A stretch of DNA of 64,000 nucleotides from Pseudomonas sp. KUIN-1. Lineage in GTDB: Bacteria; Pseudomonadota; Gammaproteobacteria; Pseudomonadales; Pseudomonadaceae. A program made the translations under genes and the position numbers. Each line of letters begins with the position of its first letter. The stretch's first letter is position 1. The notes under the pieces were generated by a model that did no database searches, was not told the DNA's origin, and worked only from the letters and a program-made list of their open reading frames with translations. Location: the NCBI RefSeq assembly GCF_009176725.1, contig NZ_AP020337.1:3534001-3598000 (forward strand). Reading direction: 5' to 3'. This document shows, piece by piece, positions 1 through 9,100 of this stretch.

Positions 1-1374
1 TTCCGCCGTCGCAGCTGTCGTGGACAGTGCTGCGCTTAGCGCAATGACTGCGCCAGCGCCCATCGCCACTACCGGAACAAAACTCGACGCATCAGTCGGC
101 TTATTCAGCGTGGTCAATAAAACCATCGCTTGTAGCGCCTGGTCTGGATGATCTGCCCCCAGCTCAGTGATGCGTGTAACAAGCGCTTCCGCATCTGAGC
201 CCAAGTCTTTTTTGGCGACTCCACTTAAAACCGCCCTGACGCCTGCCGATCTTTTGCTTTCATCCTGGCTGTTGAGCTGCTGCAACAACTCGGTACGCGC
301 GACTTGAAATCGCGCGAGCTCTGTCCCCGCGCCGATAGCAGCCCCTAACGGCAACAGCGCCGTTACCACAAGCATGTCGGCCAGTTTATCCAGTGTGTTA
401 CGGCTGTTTTCACCGTAAAGCGCAGCGCTCTTTTGCCACTGATCGAGTGTTTCTTTCGGACTGGCAACTGCCTCCAAAGAACTCTTCGTCACATACACAT
501 CAGTCCGGTGCTCGTCATCACGCGTGATCTCGTATGCCTTGTCGACATCACGATTCAACCCAGCGGCAGAGTCCTTGCCCGCCGTGTCACTGCGCACCAC
601 CACATCGCCCGCACCGACCGTGCCCCGGACGATCTGCTCACGATCCTTGTTGTAGTTCCAGCCCTCGACGCTCCAGCCGTTTTTCTGGTTGTCGCCCTTG
701 CCTACCTGACTTGAGTCCTGCGTAGTGCTGCTGCCAGTGCCGTACGAACCCCCGACGTTCAGGTAGTAACCGTGCTCCTTGTCCTTGCCCGCGATGTCGC
801 TGTAGCCCAGCGTGTTGGTGTCCAGCTTGAGGTTGCCGCTATCGGAAGCGATCAATGCGCCGTCGAGCTGGGTGTGGTTCTCGGTGCGGATGTCGACCTT
901 GTCTTTGGCCGTGATGCGGGTCTGTTCCTCGATCCAGTTCTTGGAGCCGTTGGTCTGACCGTACCCGACCGAGCCGCTGACGCTGCCGCCAAAGCCCACT
1001 ACAACGGTCGCGCTGAGATCGAATTCCTTACCTTGTGCCTTGCCGGTATCTGGCAGGGAAGTGACATTGAGGTCGCGGCCTACGCGTCCGACCACGTCGT
1101 TGCCGCGCAGTGTTGCACCGGCAATGTTGGTGTCCTGGCCGCTGGTGAAACCGAGGTGATTACCGGCGTAAAGGTACGCTTCCTGCTGCTGTTTGCCCTC
1201 GCGCTCCAGGTCGCCTTTGCCGATGTTGACGCTGGCGTAAACGCCGATGCCTCCCGGACCGATGGCGATACCGGCTTCCCCTCCGCCATTTTTACGGGTG
1301 TTCTCGGTGGAGCTGTCGTTCTGGGCTGCCTTGCAAACCTTAACAGGCTCTCGCCAACTACACCTGATGCGTAA
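1..1374 (-). pseudogene. Orphan CdiA/FHA stem fragment, copy 1 (runs off left edge)
   Basis: Reading leftward from about 1374 there is an uninterrupted frame to base 1, but no start codon; two consecutive in-frame TGA stops lie at 1375-1380. The translation looks like the late stem of a filamentous-haemagglutinin/CdiA protein: glycine/aspartate repeats of the type AGQDTNIAGATLRGNDVV and GRDLNV, then a more helical part containing LNRDVDKAYEITRDDEHRTD. This type of segment precedes the toxin tip in Pseudomonas FHA proteins. It is a displaced stem, not the resident protein: the resident CdiA carries a visibly different sequence at the equivalent place. Bases 1-558 match about 4277-4834 closely (copy 2). 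The toxin tip of this copy must lie beyond the left edge. It is unlikely to be translated alone; it could act as recombination donor sequence. Confidence 0.75.
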
Positions 1375-1383
1375 TCATCAAAC

Positions 1384-1857
1384 TTAAGACAATTGATAAA
1401 AAGTAACTATCGGCCCATAATCTTGGTCTGTAATTGAAATATCTACAGAAAATCTTCTTTCTGGAAACTTATCTTTCAGGACAAGCCTCCAAGACAGTGC
1501 AAGCACGCTTGCCAATTGTTCAAATATACGGTCATCAATATCACCTGAACATGAATCGAACACATCGTATAAATGAGTGTGATTTAACATTTTCTCTGTT
1601 GCTTGAAGATCACCATTAAAGTGCGTCAACCAAGAAACAAAAATATCAGCATCATATTTCCCCTCTAAGAAAACCCCCTCTTGAACAACAACAAAATCAG
1701 GAAATAGAAGTTTGCATGACAATAATAAATCCTCAGGATTGCATACATTGCTTATGTATGAGAATTCGTCAACCTTATCTTTATCAACCCACCCATCCTT
1801 CCAAGCCTCATATCGCGCCAACCCAACGAAAGGAGAAAGTGTATTAACTTTTATCAT
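1384..1857 (-). CDS. Candidate immunity protein for the adjacent type-24 toxin tip
   Basis: 157-aa acidic cytosolic protein without signal peptide or membrane segment. Its ATG overlaps the TGA stop of the upstream toxin tip by four bases (ATGA at 1854-1857), the normal toxin-immunity coupling. I do not recognise a named domain. The N-terminus reads MIKVNTLSPFVGLARYEAWK and the C-terminus is rich in strand-forming and aromatic residues. The gene is visibly AT-rich compared with the GC-rich cdiA and core genes, a usual sign of a horizontally exchanged immunity gene. Inferred role: binds and neutralises the toxin encoded at 1854-2219, protecting the carrier from siblings that deliver it. Position strongly supports immunity; the molecular fold is unknown to me. 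Confidence 0.7.
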   Translation of the reverse strand: MIKVNTLSPFVGLARYEAWKDGWVDKDKVDEFSYISNVCNPEDLLLSCKLLFPDFVVVQEGVFLEGKYDADIFVSWLTHFNGDLQATEKMLNHTHLYDVFDSCSGDIDDRIFEQLASVLALSWRLVLKDKFPERRFSVDISITDQDYGPIVTFYQLS

Positions 1858-2219
1858 GATATCTCATCCAAATTGGCGGGACGTGGTGCGAATTTAGTCG
1901 AAGGCAATTGAACTCTAACATTTCCATCGGGCAATGTATTTCTTCCGTACTCTATTACATGTGGAGTAGGCACATTTGCATGGGCTGCGCCAGTTAAATC
2001 TACTCGTTTAACGATCAGCCCCTCTGAATCATATACGGCGTAGCTTGTGATATTACCTTGATTATCTGCCTGCAGATACATAGGAAAACTTTGGCATATA
2101 CGCTGCATCCCTAGGATGCGATTACAATGAACAACGGAGCCATCAGGCTTCTGAAAAAATATAGTTTTTATGCTCTGAGCACTAGGCTTACCCCACGTTC
2201 TAGTAGCTGCTGCTGGCGA
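1854..2219 (-). CDS. Orphan CdiA C-terminal toxin tip, polymorphic toxin type 24
   Basis: Open frame of about 120 codons with no convincing start of its own; the first in-frame ATG is at 2108. The part from about 2065 to 1854 reads GNITSYAVYDSEGLIVKRVD, then a TGAAH...PTPHVIEY stretch, and ends PANLDEIS. I recognise this as polymorphic toxin type 24, a tip found on CdiA, Rhs and related effectors; its biochemical activity is not evident from sequence. The upstream neighbour is a stem fragment ending VIASS, but the toxin is in a different frame and a TGA lies at 2220-2222, so the joint is illegitimate. It is therefore a stored, probably silent toxin, with its immunity gene overlapping at the end. 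AT-rich relative to the stem DNA. Confidence 0.65.
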   Translation of the reverse strand, partial: SPAAATRTWGKPSAQSIKTIFFQKPDGSVVHCNRILGMQRICQSFPMYLQADNQGNITSYAVYDSEGLIVKRVDLTGAAHANVPTPHVIEYGRNTLPDGNVRVQLPSTKFAPRPANLDEIS

Positions 2220-3282
2220 TCACGTTGATGTCGCGACCGGCCTGGGCCGTCAGCTCGCGTCCGGCGCTGACTGTGGAGCCCAGTTGCATGATGCTGGAGT
2301 TACTGGAGTTCACGCCGCGTGTCTGGCCGTTCTCGGTCTGGGCCGAGTCGATAGCGACGTCACGGCCCGCAGAGATGCTCAAATCACGACCGGCCTGCAA
2401 CACGCTGCCGGTGTTTTTCACGTCACGACCCGCTTGCAGGGACATGTCGTTGGCCGCTTCGATACGCGCCGCGCTGTCAGCGAAGTCCTTACGCCAGGTC
2501 GCGTCGCCTGACGCGCTCTGATGGCTGGTCACCGTGCGTTCGTTGATGACATCGCCGCGCAGGGCGGTCAATGTCACATCACGTCCGGCGATAATGCCCC
2601 CGGATTTGTTGATCAGGTTATTACCTGCCAGCAAGTCCAGACGATTGCCAGCTTCTATCAGGCCGCTGTTGACTAGGTCATTTCCAGCGGCAGCCGACAG
2701 GTTATTGGCCGCACGCAAGGTGCCGACGTTATCGAGGTTTTGCCCCGCGATCAGCGAGACGTCGTTACCCGCAATCAATGCCCCGGTCGGACCAAGGCGA
2801 TTGTCGGCTTGTGCCAGGTAAAGCACCGGCACCAGCACTTTCTCGCCATTCACTTCGTGCTCTTCGAGCCAGACAATGTCGTGGGTCAGCGCTGCGACTT
2901 GCTGTGAACTCAGCGATACGCCCACAGCCAGGTTCAACTGTTGCTTGCTGGCGATGGCGTTGTTCATCAGGTACTTGAATTGAGCCTCGTTGGAGGTTTG
3001 CCCATCGATGAAGGCCTGACCGGTGCGAGCCACGACTGCTTGCTGGACGAGGCGTTGCTCATACAAGCCATCGCCCAGGCGCTTGGCACTGACTTCGGGG
3101 TCGTAGCCCAGGCCTGCGAGCAGGTAATCCGAACTCATGAACTGCTTGAATTCGGTGAGGACGCTCCACTCGTTTGTGTCGTTATCGACTTTGCTCACTG
3201 ACATTAATGTCAGTGAAAAACCTATAGCTTTGCTGGGAACAGTGAGGCCTTCTATTACTTCGAACAGTAACCGAGAAATCAA
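2200..3282 (-). pseudogene. Orphan CdiA stem fragment, start of the FHA-2 region
   Basis: The frame encodes 360 aa. Residues from about 41 (LTEFKQFMSSDYLLAGLGYD) to the end are nearly identical to resident CdiA residues encoded at 10084-11035. The first 40 residues are unrelated to CdiA and probably read-through of junction DNA. The copied part covers the region that opens the second haemagglutinin-repeat block of CdiA, with repeats such as NDVSLIAGQNLDNVGTL and AGRDVAIDSA. The copy stops abruptly after INVIASS and runs into a tyrosine and a stop at the join with the type-24 toxin. There is no signal peptide and no TPS secretion domain, so any product could not be exported by CdiB. Best read as a displaced 3' piece of an earlier cdiA. 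Confidence 0.75.
2210..3161 (-). repeat. Direct repeat of cdiA 10084-11035 (about 952 bp)
   Basis: The segment 2210-3161 aligns with 10084-11035 inside cdiA in the same orientation. Both spans have the same length and differ by scattered substitutions only, judged by eye. Outside these limits the sequences diverge at once. A crossover between the two would remove about 7.9 kb, including the resident toxin tip, cdiI and the intervening orphan modules. Confidence 0.8.
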
Positions 3283-3297
3283 ACCATCTATCCCGAA

Positions 3298-3723
3298 CTA
3301 CCCACCAACCCTCACATGGAAAAATCTTATAATATCCGTATCAGGATCATAATAAAAACTAACAAAACCCACATCAGCAATAAACTGATACCCTGGAGAT
3401 GTAGGTGCTATTCCAGGTATTCGTATAGACGGTATATTCCTTAAAGGCTCACCCAACTCACGAAGAGCATCCGCACCTGAGTTAATATTAAAGTACTTAC
3501 CTTTTAACTCAGGATCAGCCGGAAAATAGCCATCAAACCGCACGCAGTAAACACGATAAGCTTCTATAAAACCATCATCAGACGATTGAAAGTATATTCC
3601 ACTTTCAGGGATTTTCAAAAATTGATCATCTTCGACTTTTGAATACTCCACAATCGGGAAAATACTCTTAAGCTCAAGAAAAACCTCTTCGATTTTCCGA
3701 TTCAATTGCATATCAGGGCTCAT
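3298..3723 (-). CDS. Candidate immunity protein for orphan DHIP-type toxin 2
   Basis: 141-aa cytosolic protein whose start overlaps the end of the upstream toxin frame by 11 bases (3713-3723), consistent with translational coupling. It begins MSPDMQLNRKIEEVFLELKS and ends with an aromatic strand-like stretch (VGFVSFYYDPDTDIIRFFHV). I do not recognise its family. It has no obvious similarity to the resident cdiI product (5715-6173), although their toxins share a core motif. The coding sequence is AT-rich, unlike the neighbouring stem fragments. Inferred role: neutralises the toxin encoded at 3713-4180 in the cytosol. It could still be expressed without its toxin and give the strain resistance to neighbours using that toxin. 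Confidence 0.7.
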   Translation of the reverse strand: MSPDMQLNRKIEEVFLELKSIFPIVEYSKVEDDQFLKIPESGIYFQSSDDGFIEAYRVYCVRFDGYFPADPELKGKYFNINSGADALRELGEPLRNIPSIRIPGIAPTSPGYQFIADVGFVSFYYDPDTDIIRFFHVRVGG

Positions 3724-4180
3724 ACTTTATTCCCATATCATCAAATAACTTTTTATTAACATCATGAACACTACTACGATTCTCGTCGATTTTCGCTTGA
3801 GACCACCCTTCTCTTTTCCAAACAGGCATCCATGTATCTAAATCCGCTTCAGCTACTTTATAAAGATCAGAGCCATCGGTAGCAATTTTTTCTTTGCTAT
3901 TCCTACTACTAAATGTGCGAGACTCAGCAATGTGACTGCAGGTCTTAACAAATACACAATTAGTGTTATTTCGAAGCGCTTTTAACTCTGAATCGCTTAG
4001 CTCTACAGCCTGCCTACGCGATGCATCTTTAACCGCAGCAAAGGGCGGAATGTGGTCTGGAGTCAAACCGTCTCCAACACTTCTTGGGGCGGTTTCCCCA
4101 TAAGTACCTACCTCACCCTCCTCAACCTTCGACGGCTTTTCATTGCGCCCGGAACTACTTTCACTTTGCTTTACCGACAC
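3713..4180 (-). CDS. Orphan CdiA C-terminal toxin 2, DHIP-motif family
   Basis: 155 codons from a GTG at 4180 with no clear ribosome site; the same frame stays open some distance upstream, so the GTG is arbitrary. The tip carries VGDGLTPDHIPPFAAVKDAS, followed by RNNTNCVFVKTCSHIAESRT and a basic, Trp-containing helix near the end. The resident CdiA tip has the same pattern (VGDGLEHDHIPSFAALRTAK, then a conserved HI...T...KN stretch), so both belong to one toxin family. The D-H pair and later histidine suggest a metal-dependent nuclease, but that is inference. It follows the degraded stem copy 2 in a different frame, so it cannot be exported as encoded. Its own immunity gene overlaps it. Confidence 0.6.
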   Translation of the reverse strand: MSVKQSESSSGRNEKPSKVEEGEVGTYGETAPRSVGDGLTPDHIPPFAAVKDASRRQAVELSDSELKALRNNTNCVFVKTCSHIAESRTFSSRNSKEKIATDGSDLYKVAEADLDTWMPVWKREGWSQAKIDENRSSVHDVNKKLFDDMGIKYEP

Positions 4181-4195
4181 AGAGGTACGATCAGC

Positions 4196-4895
4196 TGACC
4201 TGCTGTTCGGCTGACAGGCCTGATTGAGCTACAGAGAGTGCGACCGCATTGGCCGCCTCTCTCAGTCTGTCCTGACCTTCCGGCGTCGCATCTGTGGTAA
4301 ACAACGCAGCACTCAGGGCCACAATTGCGCCAGCACCCAGCGCCACTACTGGAACAAAGTTCAACGTGTCGTGGGCTTATTCAGCTTGGTCAGTAAGACC
4401 ATTGCCCGCAGCGCCTGGTCTGGATGATCTGCCCCCAGCTCAGTGATGCGTGTAACGAGCGCTTCCGCATCCAAGCCCAGGTCTTTTTTGGCGACTCCAC
4501 TTAAAACCGCTCTGACAGCTGCCGATCTTTTGCTTTCATCCTGGCTGTTGAGCTGCTGCAAAAACTCGGTACGCGCGACTTGAAGTCGCGCGGACTCTGT
4601 CCCCGCGCCGAGAGCAGCCCCTAACGGCAACAGCACCGTTACCACAAGCATGTCGGCCAGTTTATCCAGTGTGTTACGGCTGTTTTCACCGTAAAGCGCC
4701 GCGCTGTTTTGCCACTGATCGAGTGTTTCTTTCGGACTGGCAACCGCCTTCAACGAACTCTTCGTCACATACACATCAGTCCGGTGTTCATCATCACGCG
4801 TGATCTCGTAAGCCTTGTCGACGTCACGATTCAAACATTGAGGTCGCGGCCTACGCGTCCGACCACGTCGTTGCCGCGCAATGTAACACCGGCAA
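4196..4895 (-). pseudogene. Degraded CdiA stem fragment, copy 2
   Basis: A second copy of the stem segment seen at 1-1374, with three visible lesions. First, bases equivalent to copy-1 positions 559-1063 (505 bp) are missing: GRDLNV is joined directly to LNRDVDKAYEI at 4834/4835, which shifts the frame and makes a stop after GRDLNV. Second, a one-base loss near 4365-4372 turns the LNKPT...FVPVVA stretch into LNKPTTR and a stop, with FVPVVALGAGA continuing in another frame. Third, that frame ends at a stop about 4195 (LSAEQQVS), before the toxin. Upstream of 4895 there is no CdiA similarity. It cannot encode a working stem and is a remnant of an older module. Confidence 0.75.
4277..4834 (-). 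repeat. Direct repeat of 1-558 (about 558 bp)
   Basis: This stretch aligns with 1-558 at a near-constant offset (4276 over most of it), in the same orientation, with scattered substitutions and one single-base gap. It encodes the helical segment before the toxin tip in two orphan stems. The resident cdiA lacks a close copy, so the two fragments probably come from another CdiA lineage. Confidence 0.75.
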
Positions 4896-5004
4896 TACAC
4901 TTAAATTAAGCAAGGACGCTTCGATCCCGCGCACAGAACCCAGATACTCATTAGTCAGACGCCCAATCAGATCAAGCTTAATCAGCTCACGCTTCACAGC
5001 AAGA

Positions 5005-5468
5005 TTAAGCTTTAGCAATATCGATATACACACACTCGACTCTAGCTTTTTTTTGGAACTCATCAAAATCCGGAACGTAAAACCTTATTGCATTATTTTC
5101 AGCATTAAGCCCTGTTCCATCGTCATCAAAAATCAACGACTGACCTATGCTAGAAAAAAAAGCTCTAACTCCTCAACATTGCTGCCGAGCAATTGTTTTC
5201 CGAAATAATAAAACTCAGCCTCAGGATGGTAAAGCTGAACACCTTTTACCTCGTCATTAGCGTCATACCACACTTTAACAACTGCCCCACCAAACACATC
5301 TGTAGAGTTTTCTGAAAACCGGGTCTTAGGAAAAGCCTTATAATCTCCTCCTAGCTTTTTTCTTATAGCGTTTCTAAAACGAGCATTTTTGAAAACACTT
5401 AAGCCATCAGACTCACTATATTTAAACCTCATGCCACTCATCTTGATAAAAAACCATTTAGAACTCAA
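5005..5468 (-). pseudogene. Orphan immunity-like gene with a homopolymer frameshift
   Basis: Reading leftward from TTG at 5468 (ribosome site AAGGAAGAG six bases before; ATG alternative at 5441), the frame encodes SSKWFFIKMSGMRFKYSESD and on to GSNVEELELFFLA, stopping at 5145. The T-run in this frame corresponds to eight A on the plus strand (5154-5161). With one more base the frame would continue as SSIGQSLIFDDDGTG...NNAIRFYVPDFDEFQKKARV and end at 5005 with IDIAKA, giving about 154 residues. The continuation is so protein-like that the break must be a recent mutation, a phase-variable tract or an assembly error. The gene follows a toxin-tip remnant, so an immunity role is likely. The family is not one I can name. 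Confidence 0.65.
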
Positions 5469-5484
5469 AAAATACTCTTCCTTT

Positions 5485-5676
5485 TTACTCAGTAGATAGC
5501 GGCACATTGTACTCCGTCCCCTCCAGTAATCTGAATGGCCCTTGCGGTACGGGGACGCCCGCTGGATAGCCTGTCCAATCTGAAATCGAAAAACTTCCGT
5601 CCGGGGGATCGATAGAAACTCGAGGCGTAGCACCTTCGGCAGCACTGGTAGCAGTAGCTTTTGCACCATCTAAAAA
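5485..5676 (-). pseudogene. Remnant of a CdiA toxin-tip linker
   Basis: A short frame without start codon, open after a TGA at 5677-5679 and ending in TAA at 5485. It reads DGAKATATSAAEGATPRVSI, then a SDWTGYPAGVPVPQGPFRLL stretch and stops shortly after EGTEY. I recall the GYPAGVPxPxGPFRLLEGxEY pattern as the beginning of HNH-nuclease-type toxin tips in Pseudomonas FHA and Rhs proteins; here the catalytic part is missing. It sits immediately upstream of the frameshifted immunity-like gene, the expected order of a toxin/immunity module. The assignment rests on memory of the motif, not on a search. Confidence 0.45.
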
Positions 5677-5714
5677 TCACACAAACATCTAATCCATTGC
5701 TACGCTTAAAGCGA

Positions 5715-6173
5715 TCAATTTGATATTAGCGTCGCTTTCCACAAGCGTCCATCTTCCGAAAATTCCATGCGTAGAGCGTACGTCTTAAACTCATACTTCA
5801 GCCACTGCTGTACATAGCCGATTAACATATCGGCTCTACCTGGCGCCTCTTTGCTAGGCGAGCCTAGCTCTGCAATAACATCTTCAACACGCCATGCTTG
5901 AGCTATACGACCAAGCACATCTTCCTTATATGCCGAATAACCTTCGTGAGGCTGCACCAAAAAATGAATGTGATTTAATTTTCCCGAACGAAACCCAATC
6001 TCTATGCCAGATTTAATAAACTTATAGAATCTTGTCTTACCTTCCGGGTCATTATAGTTATCCGGGGTTTCCGAAACGGCTGGCAACTCTCCGGCTCTTC
6101 GACATAAGTCGGTGACTATTCCCCCGCTTTCATCTTGACCAAGAGCCCGAACAAAATCCGACCAAGTGTTCAT
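5715..6173 (-). CDS. cdiI: CdiI immunity protein of the resident CdiA
   Basis: 152-aa cytosolic protein (MNTWSDFVRALGQDESGG...) with no signal peptide. The ATG uses the last A of the cdiA stop (TAATG at 6173), so translation is coupled to cdiA. Position directly after the toxin tip identifies it as the cognate immunity protein; such proteins bind the toxin domain and protect the producer from sibling attack. It contains a strand-rich middle (GKLNHIHFLVQPHEGYSAYK) and a C-terminal WLKYEFKTYALRMEF stretch. No known immunity family recognised. AT-rich relative to most of cdiA. It shows no visible similarity to the immunity protein of the related orphan toxin at 3298-3723. Confidence 0.8.
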   Translation of the reverse strand: MNTWSDFVRALGQDESGGIVTDLCRRAGELPAVSETPDNYNDPEGKTRFYKFIKSGIEIGFRSGKLNHIHFLVQPHEGYSAYKEDVLGRIAQAWRVEDVIAELGSPSKEAPGRADMLIGYVQQWLKYEFKTYALRMEFSEDGRLWKATLISN

Positions 6174-9100
6174 TATTTAATAACCCCCGTATTGCGATTT
6201 CTTTCCACTATTTTTTGAACAGTTTCATCTACTAACTTGGAATCATAACCTCTACTGTTCAGATTTGCCCGCAAAGCTTCTGTGTCACGACAAACTGCAC
6301 CGCACAGATCCGCAGCATCTTGCTGAATCTGAGCAGAAGTATTTTTCCCGCCATACGTCGGACCTGCAATATGTACATCTCGTGGAACCTCTACAGCAGT
6401 AGAGTTTTGGTAGAGAGTCTTGGTCTCCAACTCAGTAAGGGGGCGGCCCAACTCTGCTTCCTTTGCTGTGCGCAACGCAGCAAATGAAGGGATATGGTCG
6501 TGTTCTAGACCATCTCCAACAACCTCTCTTGCCTTAAGGTTTTTATAGGCGTCGACCTCAAGTTCTTGAACCGCCGTTTTCGAAGGCGCGGATTCTTTTG
6601 CACCCCCGACGATTACGTTCCTATCAACTAAAATCCCCGCTTCATTATCAGCTTGTCCCGCTAGTGAAACAGGGTCTTTAGCGACTGTCTCTTTGCTTGT
6701 TACAGACGTGCCTCTGGGAAGGTACGCCCCTGCAAGCACCGCTGTCAATGCTTGAGCCGTCATGGCGAAATTGTATCGGTTTTCGACTTCTTGGCGACTT
6801 AAACCTGACGCCTGCGTAATCGCCGTGATTGCCGTATCCCTAGTGATACTATCAGAATCAAGTCCCTGCAAAATAGCATCTAAATTCTGCGAGTCTTGCG
6901 GATAGAGATCCTTGTAAATCAGCGTATAGCTGACGCTTTTTCCGTATTGCTCAGCCGCGTTTTTTGCAACAGTTACCAACTGACCGCATGCTGATCCGCC
7001 CAGATTACCAGCCGTGCAGACTGCTTTAATTTCCGCATTTCGTTCTTTATCGACTTTATTCAGGGAAACTAACTCGCTGACCTCCTGGGCGGTGATGGTG
7101 CCGCTCGTGAGCTTACGCTCCAGCACCTTTTTCCGTTCTGCTTCAGGTACGTGTAGATAGTTGTTCTCAACTGCGTTTTTAGCTACGGATGCTCCGGCAA
7201 TAGCATTAGAGGCATCACCGCCCACCAGTCCGCCTGCCAAACCACCTGCCAGCGCCGACAGCGCCGAGATTGTCTGACGCTGCTCTTCGCTCAACTCCGA
7301 CGTTTTCTTGCCCGGATATAGCTGATTGGCAATATATTCCCCAACACTCGCACCCGCAGCACCCGCTAACGCGGAGTTACCCTGCGCCTGAGCAACCACC
7401 GCGCCCAAGACAGCATGTGCCATCAGGTTGGCGTCCTTGTTGCCTAAGGTCATTTGCTTGATTTGCTCTGCGAGATACGGCGCGGCAGCTCCGGTCAACG
7501 CTTGCGCAATATTCCCACCCGCCAGCCCCTGCAACGCCGCAGTTACGGCTTGGGCAGCACGCTGGTAATCGCTACCCGTGCCGTATTTCTGCATCACGGT
7601 GACGCTAATTTGCTCCGCGATTTGTTTGGCAGATGGATCCGTGTTCCCTTCAGCGACCAGCTTTTCACGCGCCGCGGCAATCGCTACCGGATCTTTTTGT
7701 GCATTTGCTGCATCAATCGCACCTTGCGTTCGGACGATGTCCATCGCTTGGCTGCCAATGTCTCCGATCAACTGAACCTGACGTAGTCGGTTTTGCTCTT
7801 TTTCCTTATCGAAAATTGGACTGAGCGCGTTGCTGGCATGATCTACGTCGCGGCTAAGTGTAGAAATGTCTTGCTGCTGTCCTGAGACATTACGAATGGT
7901 CAGACGCCCATCAGAGACTGCTGAGTTTGTTGTGCTGCTATCGCTGCCACTGTGGTTGGCGCCGACAAGCGTGAGGCTACCCATATTCCCCATGAACTTG
8001 GAGCCGTCTTTACCGCTTGTACTCCCACTTGCGCTTTGATGCTGGGCAGTAAATTCCGCCTGATTTTTCAGGCCTGTCCAACCTAAAGTCCCAGTGCTGA
8101 GCATATTTCTGTCAGCGGCTGCGGTGCTGGCAATCACAGCGCCGTTCAGTTGGGTGTGGTCGCCCACTGTTACCTGATAGCCGCCCTTACCAGCAAAGAG
8201 ACCTGTTTGCTCTTGCACGCTTTCAAAGTTGGATTTGATCTTGTCCTGACTGACACCGAGCGATGCACTACCCGTCATGGTGCCTAAGCTGAAACTCGCA
8301 CCGCCGCTGACATCGAGCTGATGAGAGTCGTATTTGTCGGTGTCCTGCAGACTGATCAAAGACAAATCCCGACCGACATTGGCTACGACTTGCTGAGCAC
8401 TGGCTTGGGCCCCAACAAGAGTCGTATCACGACCGCTGACCAATGAGAGCTTATTACCAGCGTCGAGGTTGGTTTCAGTCCAGGTGGTACCGTTGCCTTT
8501 TTCGTTGCCTGTCCCGCTATTGGCATTAGCGAAGACGGTCAAACCACCACCGCCGCTGCCGACGCCGAGGCTAATACCAATCGCGCCGCCTCCGCTCTTG
8601 TTAGATCCGTCGACTTTTTGTGTATTAGCTGCAGCTAGCAGATTGATGTCACGATTAGCCGAAAGCAGCATGTCTTGGCCAGCTTGAAGCTTGCTGCCGG
8701 CGACGTTGATATCACCGTCCAAACCAGCACCTGCGCCACTGCCTGTAGCGACAATATTCAGATTATTTCCGGCAGTGATTGAGCTGCCTTGGCTTACATT
8801 CTGTTCCTGCACTTGCTTGGAGCTGGAACTTTGGGTGCCTAACGAAAGCGCAATGCCAAAAAAACTACCACTTGCAGCACCGGAGTCGATCGCTTGGGCA
8901 GCTTGGTAGGCCTGATAGCCACTCAGCCCAGCCTTAACACCTTGCAACGCCGCAAGACGGGAATCGTCCTCACCTTTAGCTGCTTGCGCGTTTTGCACCG
9001 TGGTATTTATTGCTTCTCCTACAGCACCCGAGAGAGCAAGCGTAAGGCCGCTTTTCTTGCTTTCCTGGTTCTGTGTGCTTGTGCTCCTGTTTTGCGCCTG

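Noticed and set aside
772..1374. 200-codon plus-strand frame
   Set aside because: Opposite the stem fragment, whose minus-strand translation is clearly CdiA-like.
5145..5669. 174-codon minus-strand frame taken as one protein
   Set aside because: Its first third is the wrong frame of a toxin-tip remnant; only the part from about 5468 looks like protein, and it is cut by the homopolymer shift.
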